From contig OX419758.1 in assembly GCA_948567375.1 (NCBI GenBank), forward strand, positions 47,011,473-47,075,472: a stretch of DNA of 64,000 bases, written 5' to 3'. This document shows positions 21,401-30,366 of the stretch, piece after piece. A program made the translations under genes and the position numbers. The first letter of the stretch is position 1; each line of letters begins with the position of its first letter. The notes under the pieces are model-generated. The model worked only from the letters and a program-made list of their open reading frames with translations. It was not told where the DNA came from and searched no databases. Source of the stretch: Lunularia cruciata. Taxonomy: Eukaryota; Streptophyta; Marchantiopsida; Lunulariales; Lunulariaceae.

Positions 21401-21502
21401 GTGCGTATATACATCGCTACACAACATACATTGCTGTCAACATCATACACTATAGAAGCACAACTCACACATAAGTCATACATAGACTCTAAAGTGCCAC
21501 AA
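21401..21502 (-). repeat. MetR repeat B, internal copy
   Basis: 102 bp, the first repeat after the coding region and next to the polypurine tract; almost the same as the terminal copy at 20649-20750. Confidence 0.85.
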
Positions 21503-21513
21503 TCGCCCCCCTA
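21503..21513 (-). other. MetR-2 polypurine tract
   Basis: TAGGGGGGCGA on the minus strand, immediately before repeat B. By the usual rule the 3' LTR starts next to this tract, which would make the LTR B plus A rather than A alone. Confidence 0.65.
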
Positions 21514-21676
21514 GTTGGCGGTTAGGTCCCTCTAACTCCAGATAGCCATCTACTCTAAGTATATGGTATACCCTCTAATGGGCAAAGATCAGGAGGCCGG
21601 GTGCTATGGAGCCCCATCGTTAGTCGCCTGTCTGCAATCTATACCATATAAAGAATGAACTAGCTATAGGTCAAGT

Positions 21677-21811
21677 ACATCTAGGACATAACCACTATCC
21701 CTGAGGAACCACCGTGAGGGGAGGAGTCATACATGCCATATGCCATCCTCTAGAACAACTATCACACACTAACATAGTAGCAGCTCCACCAGAAGAGCCA
21801 CATAACATACA
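21677..21811 (-). pseudogene. MetR-2 PHD finger at the polyprotein C-terminus
   Basis: Minus-strand reading from residue 127 of the frame starting at 22189. The ligand pattern is C-x2-C-x11-C-x2-C-x4-H-x2-C-x14-C-x2-C, an exact C4HC3 PHD pattern, with the typical CDSCSRGWH centre and WLCPRC end. One TAG lies just before the final WLCPRC block. PHD fingers read histone H3 tails. Here it stands where chromoviruses carry a chromodomain, so a role in choosing integration sites is a reasonable inference. Alternative zinc folds (RING, LIM) fit the spacing and the conserved Trp less well. Confidence 0.85.
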
Positions 21812-21859
21812 CCTCAAGCCTGCACGTACAAGTGCCAAGCTTGGGTCCATAGTACCATC

Positions 21860-22400
21860 AATGTTTGGGAGGTGGCATGGCGCACAATTGCATACATGAT
21901 CCTTCCAAACAACACCATCACGTCCTTCTAACACAAGGACTCCAGATGGCAAAACCTCACGCACTCTCAAGATAGTGCGGCCTGTAGAAACATCAAGTGT
22001 CGTCGGTGCTGTTTGTTGTAGATATACATAGTTGCCTGGATGAAATCGACGGATTGAGGGTCTATAACCTCCTCCTTGAATGGTAGTATAGCGTAAAGTA
22101 TCTTTATGCTGAGCAATTGCCAAGTTCTCAAAGGCCATCGGCATCACTCTCCAAAAGATCTCTACCTGCTGAGAACATGCATCATCCATACATTGGGGTC
22201 ATCCAAGTCCAAAACTACAATAGCATCTTGACAAATGGCTGCAAGTAGATCTAGATCTCGTCCATAGAGTAGAAAGTATGGAGAGAAGGATGCTAAGGAA
22301 ACTTGCCGGCTGAACCGATAGCCCATGGCCAACCAAGGTAACTAGAGATCCCAATCTCCCAAGTGGCCTCTTTGCAAACCATACTTCCGCAATCCTCTCT
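21860..22400 (-). pseudogene. MetR-2 integrase C-terminal region
   Basis: Includes SPYFLLYGRD near 22,290 (the usual TPYELLYGR block after the catalytic core). After a frameshift near 22,190 comes a barrel-like segment (FHPGNYVYLQ, ILRVREVLPSGVLVLEGRDG) and the conserved-looking linker NCAPCHLPNIDGTMDP leading into the PHD finger. Binds DNA during integration in the family. Confidence 0.75.
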
Positions 22401-22407
22401 TCACCGT

Positions 22408-22959
22408 CTAAACCACTCTCTCTGCTAAGCCATCTGCCTCAAGGTGATCTTGGGATGTAGTACGATGATCAATCAAAACCTTGTCACACAAGACCTGAAA
22501 CTCCCCCAAGAACTTTGTACCCTGATCAGTCAAAACCTCAGCTGGTGCACCAAAATGACTAAGAACTCGATCCAGGAACGAGCAAGCTATCCCTTCACTA
22601 GACTTGTCAGGAAGTGCCACCAACTCAATCCACTTGGAGAAGTGCTCCACCATCACTAAAATATACTGATGATGTCTCACAGTCAACGGTAAAGGTCCGG
22701 CAAAGTCCAAACTCCAATGGTAACCCAATCCCATGATAGGTAATGGGTGTAACTGTGGCATAGGAGCATTGAATGATGCTCTAACTTGGTCACAAACCAC
22801 ACATCTGGCAACAAACTGCTGTACCTCGGCCGCATACCACGCCACCAATAATGACTCTGGAGTAAGCTCAATAACTCCTCCTGTATGCATTGACAAAGAT
22901 ACCACCAAAGCCTCTACAAATATACACAAAAAGGCCGATGCATGCCAACCTGGCACCAT
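22408..22959 (-). pseudogene. MetR-2 integrase, zinc and catalytic core
   Basis: Integrase inserts element DNA into the genome. The zinc-binding half is recognisable at FVARCVVCDQVRASF. Core motifs are WSLDFAGPLP (first Asp), VLTDQGTKF (second Asp) and ADGLAERVV (Glu). The whole 183-residue segment is open and in the same frame as RT, and ends in TAG. An intact DDE core shows this is not a tyrosine-recombinase element, despite its terminal-repeat layout. Confidence 0.88.
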
Positions 22960-22989
22960 CTCCTCATCTGTCTCACCATGCCAACGTGC

Positions 22990-23372
22990 TCCGGTCTGAT
23001 CCTACTGGCTAGGACATGGGTTTCTACTCAACCCATCTGCATCACGGTTCACCACTCCAGGTCTGTGAACAACCGTGAAATCATACTCCTGTAAAATCAA
23101 AGCCTATCGTGCAAGCTTGTCGGACTCCATCAACCACTTCAGCGGCTGATGATTGGTGATGAGAGTGAAGGGGTTACCAAACAGGTAACATCAATAATGT
23201 GCTACTGCCCAAACTGCTGCCAAGCACTCTCCCTCATATGAACTATACTTTGCCTCCACTGAATTGTTGGAGCGACTAGCATAGGCCACCACAAACTCCT
23301 TCTCCTCATCATCATGTTGGGTGAGCACTGCTCCAAGCCCCAACATACTCCAATCAGTGTGAACCTGAAATG
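22990..23372 (-). pseudogene. MetR-2 RNase H
   Basis: RNase H removes the RNA strand after reverse transcription. It reads [31 protein letters not shown], then TNHQPLKWL (usually TDHQPLKWL, so a catalytic Asp is now Asn) and HRPGVVNRDADGLSR. Interrupted by TGA (one at a Trp site, one before the domain) and two TAG. Confidence 0.87.
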
Positions 23373-23373
23373 G

Positions 23374-24375
23374 TCATCCCTTGATTGGTCTTCTCAAAAT
23401 AGGAGCAGATATCAACCTCTCCTTGAGCTCTACAAAAGCTCTCTCTTGCTCATCTCCCCAACACCACTCCTGTGTAAGCTTGGTCAGCTTTGTCAAGGCC
23501 TTGGCAATGGCACTAAATCCTCTAACATAGCGGCGATAGAAGTTTGCCAACCCAAGGAATGCTCGCACTTTGCTCACATCCGTAGGCCGAGGAATACGTG
23601 CAATAGCCTCCACCTTGGTCTGCTGAACACCAAGTCCTCCGGTGTAGATAGTGTGACCCAAATACTCAACCTGATCGTGGAAGAACCTACACTTCCCAGG
23701 ATGTAGTTTGAGTCCATGAGATCTCAACCTCTCAAACACCTCCAACAACTGTCTCTCATGCTCCTCCATAGTAGTGCTGTAGACCAAAATGTCATCAATA
23801 TAACACCGAGCAAAATCCAATCTAGCTAGGATTCTATCCATGACCCTCTGGAACTCAGCAGGAGCGTTCTTCAACCCAAATGGTAAGAACCTCCACTGAT
23901 ACAACACATCCTTGCCGTGAGGATCAATAGCCCAGAATGTTGTCTTGGACTTCTCCTCCTCCCTGATCGGCAACTGATGATATCCCGCTCGAAGATCCAA
24001 AGTACTGAAGATCTTTGCATGCCCAATTGCATCAAAAATCTCCTCTGGTGTAGGCATGGCATACCGATCAGCCCTGGTCTGTCGGTTGATAAGACGGTAA
24101 TCTCCACACATCCGCCTATTTGTATAGTTGCCATGCATATCCTTCTTGGCTGGCATCACTGTCGCTGATGCATACTCTCCATGTGAAATCTCCACCAAAC
24201 CAGCCTCAAAAAGGTCACTACTCCGGCTCTGAATCAATGTCCTCTCCATATCACTACATCGATAAGGACGTCGGAAAACTGATGTGTCACTAGTCAGCTC
24301 AATCCGTATACCAGGTCCCTTCAGAGCACCCAAATCCTTCATATTGAAGGCAAAACAACTCGTGTGACTCCTCAA
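23374..24375 (-). pseudogene. MetR-2 reverse transcriptase
   Basis: 333 open residues covering the entire RT: YRCSDMERTLIQ near the start, CGDYRLIN, FSTLDLRAGYHQLPI, FLPFGLKNAPAEFQRVMD, the catalytic CYIDDILVYS, then GHTIYTGGLGV and FLGLANFYRRYVRGFS. This is the best preserved part of the element, with all RT hallmark residues present. It follows the methyltransferase in the same frame after a linker that reads TWEPDLGPKLTGEERRRV. Confidence 0.93.
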
Positions 24376-24780
24376 GAACCTCCAAACCCTCCGTCTTTCC
24401 TCTCCAGTAAGCTTGGGTCCAAGATCTGGCTCCCAAGTATCCTCTATAACTGTAGTAGGAGTGGAAGACGTATTGACTAGCTGCTACACTGGGCCCTTGG
24501 GAGCAATAGTGTCATGCTCCCGACCACTAGAGGTCCCAACCTCTGTGTGAAAAACTCCCTCCACTCTGGCTACAAGCTCCACACGTCCTCTGGCTGCATC
24601 CCATGTGGACCAAGGGTGTAATCCAAGTAGCCCACGCTCACCTAAATGGACTCCAAGTAGACCACTCTCCCTAGTAGCTACTGGATGTGTCCCAAGAATA
24701 CCATGTCCACTCGGTCCATCGCCCCCAACATGTGCCTGAATTGTCTCGATAGGCACAAGGCTCATAAGTGTCCGAGTGGT
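24376..24780 (-). pseudogene. MetR-2 linker between methyltransferase and RT
   Basis: Same frame as both neighbours. Gly/His/Leu-rich with near-repeats (LLGVHLGERGLLGLHPW). One TAG at about 24,481. No domain recognised. Confidence 0.6.
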
Positions 24781-24809
24781 GATGCCGATCAAGCACATCC
24801 TATGCTGCT

Positions 24810-25764
24810 CTGCCAAGCCAAGGCTCACAATCCATGTCAAACAGTTCAGGTCCATAGCCTGACCTAACACCTGACGCCTGGATGCCTCTGACACTGCTAG
24901 AATAGCGGTAATACCGGCACAAAAACCCATCACCTGCTCTCTCTCATCAGCGTTGGGCTCCACCAATTGCTATAACTATGAGTCCCAAACAAGTCCAGGT
25001 CCTCCCTCTTGAAAAGCATGAGAGCCTGGGAAACTCATGAGTGTGGGAAATGCAGCTCTAGGCTGTCCAACTAGGTTCACCACTGCCATAGGTGACCTAT
25101 CAGCCACTACCACTGTCTGAGACTGATGCCCAGCATCCAAGATATCATTAACAAGAATGTGGTCTAGTTGTTGAATCCCATCATAACTACGTTGTAGAAC
25201 CTCTCTAGGTAAGAGGTTCATCCACCAAAGACAAAGATGATGAGCCCATGATCCCACTTTGGCTGCTAACAATACAACAAGTTCCATCTAAGAATGGACC
25301 TGATGTGTACTCGCCACCACTCTAGTGCAAGAATCACCCAACAAAGGAACATTCTCCAAAAGGTAAGTTGGAGAAACAGATTGATGAACCTAGAGATGTT
25401 GTAGTATTTGTAACATCTCCCAAAACACACCAAAACGAGGATCCTAAAGACCCAAACCTCTACCAGCACGTGTATGTCCCTAACATGGCCATCCAGAAAT
25501 CACCAAGTGAATAGGCCCATGTCTCTTTAGGTCATGCACCCCCAGTAAGGAAATGTCTCCTGGCAGGGCCTTCTGGTAACCTTTGACTGCTGACATCGGT
25601 AATAACTCTGGATACCGATAGGCCAAGTGTGCAACATGATGTAGAGAGACTCGCCTAGCAGTCTCATCCCTCTCTACATGCAAGTACCTCTGTACTTGGA
25701 TACCCGCCTGTAACACCACAGCTAGTCTAGTGCTGATCCCACCAAACAACTCCAATAGGCATAT
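24810..25764 (-). pseudogene. MetR-2 DNA (cytosine-5) methyltransferase domain, DNMT3-like
   Basis: Transfers methyl groups to cytosine C5. Motif I: LLELFGGIST at 25,761-25,732, SAM-binding, followed by AGIQVQRYLHVE as in DNMT3. Motif IV: HLVISGWPC, with the catalytic Cys codon at 25,483-25,485. Motif VI: ENVP at 25,345-25,356. Motif VIII-like: KVGSWAHHLCLWW. C-terminal part: EPNADEREQVMGF, then motif X-like LGQAMDLNCL near 24,860. The order I-IV-VI-VIII-X is canonical, not rearranged as in plant DRM. About six TAG stops interrupt it, one replacing the Gln that normally follows Pro-Cys. Same frame as protease upstream and RT downstream. Retrotransposon DNMTs are known from charophyte algae and dinoflagellates. 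I am confident of the fold, less of its exact class. Confidence 0.9.
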
Positions 25765-26088
25765 CCCCTCTACTGGATACTGCCAAGCAATGAGTGTGGT
25801 ATCCAGAGGTGTCAAAGCAATCGCCTCTGGAGGCTCATCCTCACACTCATCTCCTAATGGCACAAAGGCTCCACTCCAAGCCTGTTGCACCAACTGATCT
25901 GCATGCTGCTGCAATGCCTCCTCTGAACTCCACAATGGAACATCCAAGGTGGATGGAACAATTCCACTTGTACTCCAAAGCCGAGTGATTTCCTCTGGTA
26001 CTAGAGTATCCTCTGCATGGGCGTTCCCCTCCAACAAGTCACCAGGCCAAGTAATTGCACCGCTGAAAGCCAAAACTGATGTTGCCAT
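25480..26088 (-). pseudogene. MetR-2 segment from protease to DNMT motif IV
   Basis: 202-residue open segment from an internal Met to the TAG right after the catalytic Pro-Cys. The first ~105 residues are an acidic, Trp-containing linker with no recognised domain. DNMT motif I begins at residue 109. A TAG at about 26,098 separates it from the protease in the same frame. Confidence 0.8.
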
Positions 26089-26097
26089 GGTCCCGGA

Positions 26098-27195
26098 CTA
26101 TAGTGAGCCAAGACTGCCACTATTGAAGCGTACTGGTAGGCGACATACCCGTCCCTCACCAGACTGCCAACCAAGTCTATAAGAGGATGTCTCCTCCCAA
26201 TAGTCAATGCTGAAACCCATGGGGTATAACATTGCTCCTCCAACTAGCACATCATATGACTCAGTTATTGTCGCAATAGCCTGAGCTCTCACCACCGAGC
26301 TATCAGTCAGATGACCAGGCTGAACCTGGACAACAAGCTCTCCACGTGTGATGTACTGTGTTGAACCACCACCAAGAGATGTCTGGATCTAAAATGGACA
26401 CCTCTCCACATCGGTCTTCCGTAACTCCAGACCGACAATTGCAGCCTTCCCCAACATAAGGAGCTGTGCACCAGAGTCTAACAAGACTCTCTGTGGTGTA
26501 TAGACCTTCCCTGAAGGTCCCACCAAACAAAAAATCCCCCTCTGGTTATCCAATAGGACAACACCAGGTGTAAACCGCACTCTCTCAAATGCCGGTCTAG
26601 CTGGAAACTCCTCCAGTCTAGCCGTTACTGCCTGCCATAAACCACAGGTCGCTGAACGGATCCCATGCTCCTCAACCAAGTCAGCTCCACTACCAACCAC
26701 CTCTGCTTTAGTAGTAGGAACTGCACCATCCCTACTCTCACACAACGTGGCAGCCAACTGGAACACTAGAGCTGGGTCAACTCCCAATGTAAACATGTCA
26801 CTGGCTGGAAACAAAGGATGCCGCATAATCAGCTGAGCCGCCCCCAACATCATGCTAGACTCAGTCTATGTAGTGGCAGGTGGCTGACTAGCAGGTACTC
26901 CATCAGGTACTCCATCACCACCTACCACACCTGCACTGGGACGTCTAGGAACCCTGGATGTTATCTGTAATGCCTCAGATAGCGTGAAAGACTGGGGAAG
27001 TCTGACATGTCTCCCAACCTCTCCTCTCTCTGTGTCCAACTCCACTGATGCTCCTTTAGGCTCTGGAGCACGTACTGCACTCCTAGTCATTGCTGCAGAT
27101 GCATCCACCTGTGCCGCTCCGCACATGAAGTCCAAAGCATCTCTATCACCAGCACCCGAATCTGATCTCCTTTGAGCAATAGCCATACTAGCCAA
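26098..27195 (-). pseudogene. MetR-2 gag C-terminus and aspartic protease
   Basis: Reads through several open segments in one frame. The protease active site is VLLDSGAQLLMLGKAAIVGL, with D-S-G at 26,470-26,478. The downstream part (VVRAQAIATITESYDVLVGG) probably completes the protease fold. Upstream (27195-26866) is the gag C-terminal tail. Stops are TAG only in this stretch. MetR-1 covers the same region at 19,140-19,905. Confidence 0.8.
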
Positions 27196-27299
27196 TCTCT
27201 ACTCCAACTGCTCAATCCGAGTAGCCATAGCTGTGTCAGAAGTAAGGGCAGGTACTGCACCCCTACTAGATGTAGATCCTCTACCACCTCATCCTCCAT

Positions 27300-28528
27300 G
27301 AACTGGAGCTCCTCTACTACCAGCCATAGTGGCCCTACCACTCCGTAACTTCGGGTGTAGGTCAAAACACCGGTCACTAGTGTGACCAAATCTGTGGCAA
27401 TGCTCACACTGCCTCTGTGCTGGCTGTGATGCACCAGAGGTATCAGGTCCGCTGCCCTAAGTACACTCTCTCCTATGGTGAGGTCCACCACAAGTCCAAC
27501 AAGCAACACCACCACTCATTGCCTGCTGCTGATTCAAAATAAGGGTAAGGGTCTAACTCCACTAGGCCCTCCACTCGCTCCATAGGATCTGGGCTGTCCA
27601 CCCTATCCTCGAAAACCAACTGGGCGTGGTGCACTCTGCTGCACTCTAGAAGAAGTCACAGCCGTGGATGAGGTCTCCCTACCAAATCCAAATGTCACCA
27701 CTCTCTCCTCCACCATGTTGAGCTCAATACGCTCAGCCAAACCAAAGACTACTGCCAAAGTGGGCAAAGTAGCCTACAGCAACGTAGCATCACGAACTCT
27801 ACGTCGCAACTCCCTATCCAGTATCCCATACCAAAACTGGACTGCCAGGGCCTCAATAACTCCCTGAGTGAAATTGATCAGCCGCCTCATGCGAGTGTAT
27901 GCCTCGCGTAGGCTCTCTCCAGCCTTCCGCTGGAACTCCTACAAGCTCCTCAGCTTGTTAGTCCGCACTCCCTGGTAGTTCTGCCTCAAACATAGGAAGA
28001 ACTCCACCATGGGGTTAAACCCCGGTACTACACCACCTCCTGCAGCGGTACCTCCACTCGTAGTAGCACTATCTCTAGCTAGTGCACCTCCACTAGCTCC
28101 ACCAACACTACTCGAGCTAGAACTCGTGGGTACAACCAATCTACTCTTGGCCACCGAGCCTGAAGTGATGGAGACATAGTGAGGAGACCAATACTATTTC
28201 TATAACTCAATCTCCTCCAAATGAGCTCTCCTGAACTCATGGTAGTCATCCATCGGCGCTCCAAGTGTTGAAATAACCCCTTCCATGCCATGAAGGGTGT
28301 GAACAAAGTCGGGTTCCGCATCAACTGTAGATCACACCAACTATCGAACTCCTGGATGAAGTCATCCAACTCAATGGTACCCACTGTACCAGAGTAACGC
28401 CTAGGGCCTTTGGAGGCCCCATAAATCTTGTCCATGTCCCACAACAACGGTGCGGACACACCAAGTGCACTCTCAACTGAATCAGCTCTTGTATTGAACT
28501 CCAACTCAGAGTCAATCTCCTCCCTCAC
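27300..28528 (-). pseudogene. gag: MetR-2 gag
   Basis: Begins at the codon equivalent to the ATG of MetR-1 and MetR-3, here GTG (28,526-28,528), with REEIDSELEF and LLWDMDKIYGASKGP. It continues through a Ser/Gly-rich linker near 28,100. Zinc knuckles lie at about 27,463-27,503 (CWTCGGPHHRREC) and 27,367-27,408 (CEHCHRFGHTSDRC, canonical CCHC). At least two frameshifts and several stops. The altered start codon could be a private mutation or a cloning-time change of this copy. Confidence 0.8.
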
Positions 28529-28546
28529 TGGGACTCGAGATACAGG

Positions 28547-28555
28547 CTGATACCA
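28547..28555 (-). other. Possible MetR-2 primer binding site
   Basis: TGGTATCAG, nine bases of the initiator-Met tRNA primer site, about 20 bp upstream of gag but 1.36 kb after repeat A. The remaining three bases of the classical 12-mer do not match. Confidence 0.4.
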
Positions 28556-29920
28556 AGCACCACTCCGAGTAAACCCACTACGTACTGCAGGGCTAACTCC
28601 TCTGGAATCTCCAAAGAACTCCGTCGTGAACACGTAATTGCAACAGCAAACCCGAACCACCAACCGCAACCGCAAGTCGCAACCGCAAGTGCCAACACCA
28701 CCACGTGCCAACACCACCAAGCACCATCTACTAATGTAACTCTAACCGAGATAACTACACTAGGGGAAGGGTAACCTGTAACCTGCCATCATAACACGCA
28801 CTCTCATGGTCTGCAGGTCATCACTTCTTGCCTCATCGGAGAGAAACAAAGGTAGTCTGATTGGTCATCACTCCAGTCTCACCACCGAGAGCACCAACGC
28901 TCAAAATTCAGGGCACCTCACACAAACGTGGTGCACAAACAGGAAGCAGAGAATGGAGGGGATCCAATCACAAGAAATCTAAATGAAAACCCTCCATCTC
29001 ATAACACAACATGGGACTGACTCTGCCACCATTTGGCATTTGACATAAGAGCAGTTCGTCTCTAAGTCCTAAGCTACCAAGATCACCAAATTTGGGATCA
29101 AACTGCCTCTCCTAGCCAAAGCTACATGTGTATAGATAACAATGGCGCAGTCACTAGGACAACAAGTGAGGGTAGACCAATTGGCTAGGGCACCAGTCTA
29201 GGAACAAGAGATCTAGGGGTCAAACCCTATTGCGCACAATCTAGCAAGAAAGGCAGATTTTGCCAACCAATGACCAAGATCTACACTAAACTAGCTAGCC
29301 TCACGCCAACAAGCTGGCTTGCTGGCCCTTCTAGGCCTTTGTAGCCTCTCATAGCCCACAGCCCTATGCCTCAAAGCCTCGAAACGCCAAAATTCAGCCA
29401 AATGAGGCCTTTCTTGTTGCCACTTCGAACCTCCTCCAAAATTGGCAAAACTTCTCCAAATCAGCAAAACTCCTCCAAATCTGGCCAAATAGCAAAAACT
29501 CCTCCAAATCTGACATAAACCCTAAAGATGGCTGTCCGCCAAATCCCCCGCTAACTTTCCACTCAAGCCAAATTCACAAAACGGGTTTTTCCAAATCACA
29601 ATTTCATGAGAAGAGCTTCCCAACTCCACCTTCAATTTCACTTTTTGAGCCCAAATCGTAGCAAATTGGTCCTGCCTTCACCTCCTAAGCTCAAAATCAT
29701 AACATTGCTTGAAAATTGCTCCTTCTTTACTCGAAATTTGGCCAGCGCTTCCGCACACCGTCCGCCTAACTACCAAATTTGCATCAACTGAACGAGCTTC
29801 TGCACACTAGGGTACCACAAAACTTGAATCGAGCTACCACGATCCACCAAGCTTGGAGATACCACCAACACTAAACGTTCCTACACCCGATTTCCCCCTG
29901 ATTTCACTTTTCTGATGTAA
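28556..29920 (-). other. MetR-2 leader
   Basis: About 1.36 kb between repeat A and gag, similar to 16414-17429 of MetR-1 and 49965-51340 of MetR-3, with no sustained frame. If the TGGTATCAG at its end is the primer site, this is part of a long LTR; otherwise it is an untranslated leader. Confidence 0.5.
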
Positions 29921-30366
29921 TCAGATTGCTTAACACTTTCAACTCAACTCAACTCAGATCAGTACTTGATCTGTCACTCTATAAACTGCCAACAACTGGG
30001 CACTGATTACAGTCAAGCCACACCCACTCAAGCATAGAGAATCCAGGTGACGCTTGCAGGCCTCTATCCACCATAGCCAGGAACTCGAAGGCTCAACATC
30101 AGAGAAGTGAGCTCTCTGAAGCTCACCTTCGGAACTATACCCCTGGACTCGAGCTAGCACTAGAACCCTAACGGTCCCGTTGACGGCACACTCGACGGTG
30201 CGAACGGTGCAAAGTGACGGTGGGCCCCACCATGAAGTCAGTACCCTGAACACCAAATCAGACTGTCAGAAAGTAGTCTCTAAGAAACTGCTAGAATGAC
30301 TCTAACTACTATCACTGGAACTCCAGTGTCCGAGCAGCTAGATGCGGAACTACAAATGGCGTGACA
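29921..30366 (-). repeat. MetR repeat A, 5' copy of MetR-2
   Basis: 446 bp, TGTCACGCC to GATTACA. Contains GGTGGGGCCCACC and several ACCGT/ACGGT motifs. Its outer end abuts Rep-E. Confidence 0.88.

Larger units (their letters stand above)
20646..30366 (-). mobile_element. MetR-2: gypsy retrotransposon with DNA methyltransferase and PHD finger
   Basis: A 9.7-kb minus-strand element. Order from its 5' end: repeat A, leader, gag with two zinc knuckles, protease, DNMT3-like methyltransferase, RT, RNase H, DDE integrase, PHD finger, polypurine tract, repeats B-A'-B'-A-B. From 27195 to 22408 (about 1,600 codons) one frame holds the protease through the integrase, broken only by stops, nearly all TAG. 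Its outer limits are fixed by the empty Rep-E copy at 52.3-54.5 kb and a 4/5 target duplication. It is the youngest and most CpG-rich of the three MetR copies but is not intact. Confidence 0.9.

Noticed and set aside
22683..22871. Frameshift in the MetR-2 integrase zinc region (SHYWWRGM in another frame)
   Set aside because: The main frame also reads plausibly there and stays open over the whole 22,408-22,959 segment, so I do not claim a frameshift.
25794..26182. Plus-strand ORFs over the methyltransferase region
   Set aside because: They are antisense shadows; the minus strand carries all recognisable motifs.
21677..28528. Alternative genetic code with TAG read as Gln
   Set aside because: TAG and TGA also occur at expected Trp sites in ChrA and ChrB, and frameshifts and lost catalytic residues accompany them; methylation-driven decay explains this better.
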